A stretch of DNA of 9,065 nucleotides, from positions 1-9,065 of the forward strand of contig DBTQ01000020.1 in NCBI GenBank assembly GCA_002307135.1. Direction: 5' to 3'. Source of the stretch: Bacteroidetes bacterium UBA1312. GTDB taxonomy: Bacteria > Bacteroidota > Bacteroidia > Chitinophagales > Chitinophagaceae. Made by a program: the position numbers and the translations under genes. This document shows, piece after piece, positions 1-5,982 of the stretch; position 1 is the stretch's first letter, and each line of letters opens with the position of its first letter. The notes below the pieces were generated by a model. The model made no database searches and had not been told where the DNA came from. It saw only the letters and a program-made list of their open reading frames with translations.

Positions 1-106
1 GATAGGGATCACTGCTGGTACCGCTACCGGAGGGCGTGGTGCTGGTTTGGGCTTGCAATATGGTTGTAGCAAAAAAACATAAGAATAAAAGTGCAATCTG
101 TTTCAT
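1..106 (-). CDS. Secreted protein, N-terminal fragment cut by window edge
   Basis: Only the first 35 codons are inside the window; the gene runs off position 1. The start ATG lies at 106-104. The translation opens with a clear signal peptide: a Lys after the Met, then a hydrophobic stretch rich in Leu and Phe, ending in LQAQ with likely cleavage after the Ala. The mature protein begins with a Thr/Ser/Gly-rich stretch containing GSGTSSDPY. That motif resembles the start of repeats in Bacteroidetes surface proteins (G-x-G-T-x-x-x-P-Y, as seen before GLUG or leucine-rich repeats), so a cell-surface or secreted protein is likely. The family itself cannot be settled from 35 residues. The gene starts only 8 nt after the stop codon of the AraC-type regulator upstream, so the two are probably co-transcribed. 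Confidence 0.72.
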   Translation of the reverse strand, partial: MKQIALLFLCFFATTILQAQTSTTPSGSGTSSDPY

Positions 107-114
107 AGTTTATT

Positions 115-1305
115 TTATAAATTTTCAAAACCGCACTTTTTGTTTTTTTCCTTCCATGCAGCTGGTGTTTCGCCGCAAAGTTGCCGAAATTGTCGAGTGA
201 AGTTAGACTGCTCGGTATAGCCGCAATGTTGTGCGATTTCGGATAGAGTTTTTTCCGGATTTTCCACAAGTATTTTTTTTGCTTCCACCATACGGAGTTG
301 ATTGATGAACATACTAAAACTTTGCCCTTCATTTTTGTTCACTGCCGAAGAAAAGCTGGTGCGATTTGTATGAAAAAATTCCGATAATTTGTTTACGGTA
401 ATGCCTGATTGCAAATAAAGCTTTTGGTTAATAATATAGTGACGGGCTTTTTGCCAGTTAAATATATTTTTCTGATTTTCTTCATCGTAAACGTTATCAC
501 TGGAATTGCCCTGAAATAAACCACCAGCAAAAGCCGGGTCAAGAGACGTAAATATGCGCTTGTACTGCATGTGCATTAAGGCAAAAAAGAAATAGTGCAA
601 GCATAATAGAATCGTGAATATACAGTCTATGATTATATTTTTGAACAAGCAGGAAAGAATGACTGTAGAACACATGATTAGAGCTAAGAAGTAATTTTCT
701 TTTGCCCATTCAAGCTTTAATTGGACGGTATCAATATCATATTTTTCCAAACGAATCGTATAGTGTACATAAAGTCTTTGAACCAAAATACCATAATATA
801 CGGCTTGGTAAATATTAAATAACAAAAGCAAGAACCTGGCAAAAACGGTAGGATGAGAGAGCAAAGAGAAGAAATGAGGAATGGAATTACAAATAGGATC
901 CTCATAGCGGACTGCAAGAATAATGTATAAAACAATGAATAATAAATAGGGTACCAAGTTGTTTTTGATCCCGTTTTCTCTGGCAAAAGTTTTTGGAGCA
1001 TAAAGGACCATCAGCGAAAAAGTCAAGATCAATCCTTGTGATATGCTGATGAGAAGAATAGAAAATGGAAAAACATCGTCATGTGAGTTTCGCAATCCCC
1101 CAAACACCATACAAAAAACGAGAATAGCTGTTGTTATATAATTGATAGACAGGACTCTGACTGATATTCTGTATGCTTTTACCGTTTCTCGTTCAGGAAT
1201 ATTGAATAGAATCAAACAGATGCCCATTAACAAACAAATCACCCCCCAAACTAATGTAATGATAGAATGAAAAGTCTCAATAGATATTGTTGATATTATA
1301 AACAT
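115..1305 (-). CDS. Seven-TM membrane-anchored AraC-family regulator (copy 1)
   Basis: This 396-residue protein joins a membrane half to a DNA-binding half. About seven hydrophobic segments are visible, near residues 14-34, 51-71, 78-102, 116-133, 152-175, 204-221 and 223-248. A polar linker (about 250-285) leads to an AraC/XylS double helix-turn-helix at about 300-388. The first helix pair contains GITVNKLSEFF and TNRTSFS. The second contains TLSEIAQHCGYTEQSNFTRQF, ending in the usual GETPAAWK. Proteins of this shape are expected to sit in the inner membrane and to bind DNA from the cytoplasmic face. The ligand or signal is unknown. It is a clear paralogue of the regulator at 5983-7146. It follows the terminator hairpin at 1345-1393 by about 40 nt with no convincing -7 box between (CACATTTG is one base off), so read-through may contribute to its expression. 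Its stop is 8 nt from the next start, so it likely shares a transcript with the downstream secreted protein. Confidence 0.9.
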   Translation of the reverse strand: MFIISTISIETFHSIITLVWGVICLLMGICLILFNIPERETVKAYRISVRVLSINYITTAILVFCMVFGGLRNSHDDVFPFSILLISISQGLILTFSLMVLYAPKTFARENGIKNNLVPYLLFIVLYIILAVRYEDPICNSIPHFFSLLSHPTVFARFLLLLFNIYQAVYYGILVQRLYVHYTIRLEKYDIDTVQLKLEWAKENYFLALIMCSTVILSCLFKNIIIDCIFTILLCLHYFFFALMHMQYKRIFTSLDPAFAGGLFQGNSSDNVYDEENQKNIFNWQKARHYIINQKLYLQSGITVNKLSEFFHTNRTSFSSAVNKNEGQSFSMFINQLRMVEAKKILVENPEKTLSEIAQHCGYTEQSNFTRQFRQLCGETPAAWKEKNKKCGFENL

Positions 1306-1344
1306 TTTTACCTAATAAATTTTTTGTGCCAAATGTGGCCTTAT

Positions 1345-1393
1345 TTAAAATCGCTTTGGGTTGCCCTATATGGGCAATCCAAAGCGATTTTAA
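1345..1393 (-). terminator. Long hairpin terminator after the beta-barrel gene
   Basis: Perfect 15-nt arms (1345-1359 and 1379-1393; core AAAATCGCTTTGG against CCAAAGCGATTTT) are followed inward by one mismatch on the minus-strand RNA and a 6-bp stem TTGCCC/GGGCAA. The loop is the 5-nt stretch 1367-1371. The total stem is about 21 bp. On the minus strand the distal arm ends in a short T run (GATTTTAA), as in intrinsic terminators. It begins 4 nt beyond the stop codon of the beta-barrel gene, which fits the end of the T9SS protein-peptide-barrel operon. Because the arms also give a T run on the other strand, it could act in both directions. Confidence 0.85.
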
Positions 1394-1397
1394 TGTG

Positions 1398-2006
1398 TTA
1401 AAAATGATAATTGCAGCCTAATGATATCGGAAAATCAATATCAACAGGAATGCCTCCGACAAAATCATTTGTTCTGTCGTTCAATAAATCAATGGATCCC
1501 GATAATGTGACAATCCAATGCTTGTCTATATGTAAGCGTCCTTCCAGTCCTCCCTGCATCATAGGACGGAGAAGGGCATCAGGAAAATCCGCTTTCATGC
1601 GATAAGCAAGCCCCAGCCCGGCAAAGGCAATAGCATCGATTTTGCGCTCTGGTTTTTCACCCCAAAAAAGATTGACCCAATTTAAAGTGGCATCAGCAAC
1701 GAAATCCAGGTTATTCATCTCCAACTGACTTTCTTCTGGCCTGTACCATTGAGTATTAGCCCAACACAATTCGCCTCTAAATCCCCATAATGAATTACAT
1801 TCAAGGCCCCCCAGTAAGGAAAACTGCATCCCTGTATTTCTTTTCAAGGAAAACGAATTGTCAGAGCCAAATATTCGATTGCCTTCCGCCACAAATAAAT
1901 TAGTACCAGCTTTTGTTCCAATATACCATTTAGAGCTAATATCTTGTGCAGAAACCAAACCGACTGTCAATATACAGAGGCATACAGATAAAATAACTTT
2001 TCTCAT
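1398..2006 (-). CDS. Small outer-membrane beta-barrel protein
   Basis: This 202-residue protein has a signal peptide (residues 1-20, ending LVSA before Gln21). Alternating hydrophobic and aromatic strands follow throughout the mature part. Glycine-rich strand motifs such as IGTKAGTNLF, FSLLGGLE, IAFAGLGLAYRM and MQGGLEGRL are typical of porin-like 8-strand barrels. It ends in YHF; a terminal Phe is the usual outer-membrane insertion signal. No peptidoglycan-binding or enzyme domain is present, so its role is structural or unknown, perhaps as a partner of the T9SS surface protein encoded upstream. The start ATG (2006-2004) overlaps the TGA stop of the 53-residue gene as ATGA, which indicates translational coupling. 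A strong terminator follows directly. The protein belongs broadly to the outer-membrane beta-barrel families of Bacteroidetes; a closer family name is not possible by eye. Confidence 0.85.
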   Translation of the reverse strand: MRKVILSVCLCILTVGLVSAQDISSKWYIGTKAGTNLFVAEGNRIFGSDNSFSLKRNTGMQFSLLGGLECNSLWGFRGELCWANTQWYRPEESQLEMNNLDFVADATLNWVNLFWGEKPERKIDAIAFAGLGLAYRMKADFPDALLRPMMQGGLEGRLHIDKHWIVTLSGSIDLLNDRTNDFVGGIPVDIDFPISLGCNYHF

Positions 2007-2164
2007 GCCATGTTTGTTTTAAATGGATCATAACGGAGATTTTCGGAGAATGGTTCTGGATCGGTTGGTGGAGTACTTTCCAGTGCCAGCGAAATTTCAT
2101 TGTCTAAGAGTACCCGCTCTACTTGTGGGCTGAGGTACATACGTTTTTTGTTATTAGTTTTCAT
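2003..2164 (-). CDS. 53-residue conserved-type peptide gene, coupled to barrel gene
   Basis: A 53-codon gene starts at ATG 2164-2162 and ends with TGA 2005-2003, whose bases overlap the ATG of the beta-barrel gene (ATGA). It begins 43 nt after the stop of the T9SS protein. The product starts with a basic stretch (MKTNNKKRMYLSP), followed by a middle LLDNEISLALES, a proline-rich turn (STPPTDPEP) and an end DPFKTNMA. There is no signal peptide and no membrane segment. The layout (Lys-rich head, Y-x-x-P, an acidic and hydrophobic middle, Ser-Pro-Pro, then an acidic end) resembles small unnamed Bacteroidales proteins I have seen described only as hypothetical. Support for coding comes from its position inside an operon, the 4-nt overlap and the protein-like composition. 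Its function is unknown; a regulator, chaperone or precursor peptide are all possible. Confidence 0.75.
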   Translation of the reverse strand: MKTNNKKRMYLSPQVERVLLDNEISLALESTPPTDPEPFSENLRYDPFKTNMA

Positions 2165-2207
2165 TTTTCAATTGTTGTTTTGGATAAATATTTCAAGGTT
2201 TATTCAA

Positions 2208-4589
2208 CTACTTTATCGTCACTTTTTGTATAACGCTATTGTTATCAGCATTGGCGAAAACAATATAAATACCAGGAGTGAGCTGTTCGTTGACAACAGA
2301 AGTCTGTCCATTGATTTTCTGGCATAGCAGATGTTGTCCCAGAATGCTGTAGACATTAATGGTACCTTCGTTGTTGCCAAGACCTTCAAGTTTGAGGGCA
2401 ATTTGATTGTCTTCATTACGATAAATAACGATGCTCTTTGTCGTGCTTTCCAAATTTGTTGCATTTTTAGATAAGGCCACAGCGAAGCGTGTCTGAGTAT
2501 CAGTAGTGTCAGACACAAAGCTATAGGATGTGACGTCAGAGAGATCGGAAATACTGCCAGTCAAACGGTCTTTAAGAAAAAGCTTAAGATCGTCGTCCAA
2601 GCCACTGATCTCCGTTGCCTGAATGGTAAACGTCTTGTTTTCACCCGTACGGAAACCAAGGGCAATATCCTGATTTTCCTGAATAGCATTCAAACTATTG
2701 ATGACAAGCTCTTTATTGCCAGCCAACGTGTAGATTTCAGGAATTGCTGCATTTTCATTACTCATCTTGGGAGAATCGTAACTGTCCAGATCATTCGAGG
2801 CATTCTCATTAGAAAGGATAATGGTTTCGTCGGAATTACTTCCGTTAGATACTTTCAGACGAATAATCTGATTATTAGTCGTTTCCGCCGCACGCAATTT
2901 ATTACCGCTACCTGTTTGATGGCTGCACATACTATTGGTGAAGCCAACGAAACAACCGGTCGAGCCATCTTCCGTTTTAACCCAGAAAGCCTGCATGGGG
3001 GAAATTTCATTGGTGATAGCGGTACCATTGTTACTGGTTCCCACTTTAGTGTATGGGTTATAGGTGTCAAAGACCATGGCATTGGAACTGTTGAATCCTC
3101 TCTGCCAGATGGTTGATTCCATGTTGCTTCTTAGGGAAGCATCCCAATCCAGAAAGGAAGTGTATGGATTGCCGATGAGTTGGAAACCCCGTTTTGTATC
3201 TGTGCCTGTGCAAGTTACATCTATATTTTTTTCACTATTGTACAACGTACCTGTGAAACGGATGGTGTCGCTAACTGCCAAACGAGCAACATAGCCTTGG
3301 CCCACGGTTAGACCGGTAGTGTTGTCGGTGATTTCGGAATAGGCTTTAGTTGTTTCTGAATAAGACCAAAGTTTATTGCTTCCTGCGGCACTAAAGGCAG
3401 CACTGGTAGCTCCGACAACCGGGCTGGAAACATACCAGAAACGTCCGCTTGGTATAGAGGTTCCGGATCCGGTAAGATATTGCTCTACGGTCGCAGTACC
3501 GGAAACATTTAGTGTTCCATTGTTCAGAAGCGTAGCACCGCTTTTCAGGGTCAGATTCTTGCAAGAGGCATTGGTAGAGCTTCCGATAGTGGGATAGTTG
3601 GTTAAATCCGATGGAATAAGGGCGTTCACTCCAACCGCAGGCACTCCGGCACTCCAGTTGGTTTCAGTACCCCAGTCGGTGTCTGTTGCTCCTGTCCATT
3701 CGGTCAGATCAGCCGTGGTAAAGGTGGTCACGTCACCATAGCCAGTGCCTGCGTCGTTGGTAGCATAAGTCCGGACATAATAAGTAGTGCTGGCTTTCAA
3801 CCCCGTTATGTTTCCGGAGAAAGATCCTGTATCAGCCGCTAAACCATAGCTGACGCAACTGTCGGAAATAGTCGGTATAGTGCTGTTGGTGCTGTAACAG
3901 AGACCATAGAATGTACTATCAGGATTTCCCAAATAAGTGATTTTCCCTTTAGCCGTGGCTTTGTAGCCGAGTATTCCGTTTATGGCCAATGCACTCATTC
4001 TTGGTACGACGTTCAGAGTATCATTTTTTGCTAAACTATAAGTATTCGTACTATTTGCTCCTTGATTGGTATTCAGCTTATTACCAAGGTAGGCAAAAAA
4101 TTTGGTTGGATAAGGCGACGTGGTCCAATTGAATGTCAGATTTGGTGGATAGGAGGCAAACGCCACGCTATTGGTAAGTTTCACACGAATCATTCTTGTA
4201 CCTGGAGTAATATCCGAAATAACTGTCCCGGTAGCCCATGAATTTCCAGACCGAGGGGCTATCTTTACACAATTTTTAGCAAATTGTGTGGCTATCGGTA
4301 ATTCATGGGTGTGGAATTCGGATGTTCCAGTTAAGAGAGTTGGTGTAATAGTTCCTCCATTCAAGATAAGGGAGTCGACATTAATCCCTGCCTGGATGGA
4401 TGCCAATATGACAGTAGAATCGGCATCCGTGTCTTGAATAAATAAATCAAACTCCAAAGTCCGATCGGATGTTTGTACATCATTTCTGAGGGTGTAGCGA
4501 AAAGATCTGAGTGCTTGAATCGGAATACATACCGCCAAAAACATGATGATGCACCATGCTTTTGTTTTTTTGTAAAAAAATGAATTCAT
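2208..4589 (-). CDS. Large secreted surface protein with FnIII domain and T9SS sorting tail
   Basis: This is a 793-residue exported protein. Residues 1-26 are a signal peptide (KKTK, then a hydrophobic core ending in PIQA). About 28-195 form a beta-rich domain opening FRYTLRNDVQTSDRTLEFDL, similar in style to cohesin-like N-domains of Bacteroidetes surface proteins. About 200-292 are a fibronectin type III-like domain (GLKASTTYYVRTYATNDAG). About 298-371 carry WTGATDTDWGTETNWSAG and a beta-helix-like stretch. About 380-540 hold a module with GRFWYVSSP, GFQLIGNPY and FWVKTEDGS. The last 75 or so residues (INVYSILGQHL, LTPGIYIVF, VIQKVTIK) match the type A C-terminal sorting domain used by the type IX secretion system. 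The protein should therefore cross the outer membrane and be released or attached to the surface. No catalytic motif is seen; an adhesin or matrix role is likely. It heads an operon with the small peptide and the barrel. Its likely promoter lies about 230 nt upstream, at 4821-4894. Confidence 0.9.
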   Translation of the reverse strand: MNSFFYKKTKAWCIIMFLAVCIPIQALRSFRYTLRNDVQTSDRTLEFDLFIQDTDADSTVILASIQAGINVDSLILNGGTITPTLLTGTSEFHTHELPIATQFAKNCVKIAPRSGNSWATGTVISDITPGTRMIRVKLTNSVAFASYPPNLTFNWTTSPYPTKFFAYLGNKLNTNQGANSTNTYSLAKNDTLNVVPRMSALAINGILGYKATAKGKITYLGNPDSTFYGLCYSTNSTIPTISDSCVSYGLAADTGSFSGNITGLKASTTYYVRTYATNDAGTGYGDVTTFTTADLTEWTGATDTDWGTETNWSAGVPAVGVNALIPSDLTNYPTIGSSTNASCKNLTLKSGATLLNNGTLNVSGTATVEQYLTGSGTSIPSGRFWYVSSPVVGATSAAFSAAGSNKLWSYSETTKAYSEITDNTTGLTVGQGYVARLAVSDTIRFTGTLYNSEKNIDVTCTGTDTKRGFQLIGNPYTSFLDWDASLRSNMESTIWQRGFNSSNAMVFDTYNPYTKVGTSNNGTAITNEISPMQAFWVKTEDGSTGCFVGFTNSMCSHQTGSGNKLRAAETTNNQIIRLKVSNGSNSDETIILSNENASNDLDSYDSPKMSNENAAIPEIYTLAGNKELVINSLNAIQENQDIALGFRTGENKTFTIQATEISGLDDDLKLFLKDRLTGSISDLSDVTSYSFVSDTTDTQTRFAVALSKNATNLESTTKSIVIYRNEDNQIALKLEGLGNNEGTINVYSILGQHLLCQKINGQTSVVNEQLTPGIYIVFANADNNSVIQKVTIK

Positions 4590-4945
4590 CTTACTTATTT
4601 TTAATGATGGGTTATGTTAGGAACTATGTTGTTTCAGCATGATCACATTGTCTTCATAATGACATAAGAACTTCATATAAGAGAATGGCATCTTAAGCGA
4701 AAAGCATCTACACCTACGTTATTAGGAATAAATAAAAGCAAAAGAAGAGTCATTTGTTTTTTCATTTAAATATTGCGTCATTTTAATAATAAAAGACTTA
4801 CAATTAACTTATTTACACGGCAAATGTACTTACGCTAAATCGCTCCTTTTTTATCAATTCGAACATAAAAACATTGTCAAATTGATAAAAAAGGCCAAAC
4901 AAGAATAAGAGACATGTAATGAAGGGAAGAGCATATCGAAAACCA
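4590..4945. other. Intergenic: 5' leader of the T9SS operon
   Basis: This 356-nt gap holds the promoter/operator element at 4821-4894 and, downstream of it on the minus strand, an untranslated leader of about 230 nt before the T9SS gene. The leader contains a 14-codon reading frame (4766-4722, MKKQMTLLFAFIYS) that looks like the opening of a signal peptide and then stops. No terminator-like GC-rich hairpin is seen between the recombinase stop (4946) and the T9SS promoter. Confidence 0.6.
4821..4894 (-). promoter_or_regulatory. Promoter with inverted-repeat operator before the T9SS operon
   Basis: Read on the minus strand, TACATTTG (4828-4821) matches the Bacteroidetes -7 consensus TAnnTTTG. 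Upstream of it, after 16 nt, lies an inverted repeat with 18-nt arms at 4845-4862 and 4877-4894, which match at 17 of 18 positions (plus-strand left arm CCTTTTTTATCAATTCGA). The spacer is 14 nt. No TTTG -33 element sits at the usual 19-21 nt, which suggests a promoter needing an activator bound at the repeat. The same arrangement recurs at 5858-5931. AraC-type regulators encoded on either side are obvious candidates to bind here; that link is inference. Confidence 0.6.
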
Positions 4946-5785
4946 TCACAAGGAACATTGCCTCAAATTATTTTCATGTAACTCGGAAGGTTTTGCCAAA
5001 AAATCTTTTGAAAGAATGCCCATAAATGACATAGGAGTGTACAGCGGAGTGTTGATATGCAACAAACTTGCCAATTTTTTAAGATGAAGATTATACTTTC
5101 TCAAACCAGACCGGTATTGCTGATAAATATCCAGCTTTGGATTTTTAATAATTGGAAAGACATAAGAACTACCGGTTACTTGATAATCATTAATGATTTT
5201 CTTCATATCAGAAGTTAATCGTACAACTTTCTTACTACCACTTCGCCCCTTTTTATAGTGCAAACAACCTTTGATGAGAGATTCTTTCTTCAATAATGCC
5301 ATATCCCTGAATGACATGCCACCGGCATAATAGCTAAAAAGAAACAAGTCACGCGAAAACATCAGATATTCCTGATCAACCAGTTTTGAGTGCCTGAGAA
5401 TAAAGAACAGACTGATATCTGGTATCTTTTTGGGAACCGTTTTTTTGACAATCGCTACTTTTTGAAATGGAGACCGGCTTCTTTCAATGTCGTACAAAGT
5501 CAAAATGCGATTATAGACATTACGAGTAAAAGCCAGATAAGTATTGATTGTATTGGCACTTAGTGAGCTCTTGATTAGATAACTCTTGAATGTTAGTACC
5601 CAATTTTTATTGATATCCGTGAAACAAATCTCCTGATCACCAAAACACCAATGAACCCGTTTAAAGATCGCATTGTATGTTTCTGCGGAACTATTCTTCC
5701 CATTTTGAATCTGATCCTGAATTAGTTTCTTCATACAAGAATCAAAAGATATTATTTTTTGTGGTACTTGTTTCCTATCTGGCAT
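4946..5785 (-). CDS. Tyrosine recombinase with degenerate catalytic C-terminus
   Basis: The 279-residue product resembles the short Bacteroidales phage-type integrases, usually about 300-400 residues. Residues 12-100 form the SAM-like core-binding domain (AETYNAIFKRV, SANTINTYLAFTRNVYNRIL). The catalytic domain starts normally (RDLFLFSYYAGGMSFRDMALL at 145-165, HYKKGRSGSKKVVRL at 176-190, YVFPII). After INTPLYT (residue 250) the family pattern breaks: the Arg-His box is not in frame. A shifted frame over the same bases reads SYVIYGHSF, which resembles the SYVARHSF box with Arg changed to Gly. The end ELHENNLRQCSL resembles a GHEN...TTQIYL ending with Ser in place of the nucleophilic Tyr. In many relatives the first catalytic Arg precedes GMSF; here that residue is Gly. 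The enzyme is probably inactive as read, though an Arg at 160 could compensate for the first loss. Its own promoter/operator lies at 5858-5931. Confidence 0.82.
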   Translation of the reverse strand: MPDRKQVPQKIISFDSCMKKLIQDQIQNGKNSSAETYNAIFKRVHWCFGDQEICFTDINKNWVLTFKSYLIKSSLSANTINTYLAFTRNVYNRILTLYDIERSRSPFQKVAIVKKTVPKKIPDISLFFILRHSKLVDQEYLMFSRDLFLFSYYAGGMSFRDMALLKKESLIKGCLHYKKGRSGSKKVVRLTSDMKKIINDYQVTGSSYVFPIIKNPKLDIYQQYRSGLRKYNLHLKKLASLLHINTPLYTPMSFMGILSKDFLAKPSELHENNLRQCSL

Positions 5786-5857
5786 TTTATCTTTGCATTC
5801 GGTTACTTAAGTAAGTAGTCACAGTAGGTGACATCCTGATATATATTTGTAATAGTA

Positions 5858-5931
5858 CAAATGTAGCCATGCAAAAGCACCCGATTTTTATCAAATTGCA
5901 CATAAAGATGTTATCAATTCGACAAAAATCG
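5858..5931 (-). promoter_or_regulatory. Promoter with inverted-repeat operator before the recombinase gene
   Basis: The minus strand carries TACATTTG (5865-5858), a perfect TAnnTTTG -7 box, about 72 nt before the recombinase start. An inverted repeat begins 16 nt further upstream, with arms 5882-5898 and 5915-5931 that match at 15 of 17 positions (left arm CGATTTTTATCAAATTG). There is no -33 TTTG at the usual distance. The element aligns without gaps to 4821-4894. A second short palindrome, ATTTGTA-ATAG-TACAAAT (5845-5862), overlaps the -7 box and creates a TATATTTG -7-like sequence on the plus strand (5842-5849), but no plus-strand gene follows. Confidence 0.58.
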
Positions 5932-5982
5932 AAGGATCTGGATATAAACGGAATTTGTGAGAGGAGAAATTAAAGCAAAGGC

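Noticed and set aside
2916..3597. Several open frames on the plus strand and other frames inside the T9SS gene
   Set aside because: They lie wholly within the 793-codon gene, have no protein-like motifs, and are explained as shadows of its coding bias.
4821..5931. CRISPR array or tandem repeat reading of the recurring TTTTTATCAA motifs
   Set aside because: There are only two elements 1 kb apart, each an internal palindrome with a gene between them; there is no regular repeat-spacer series and no cas-like gene.
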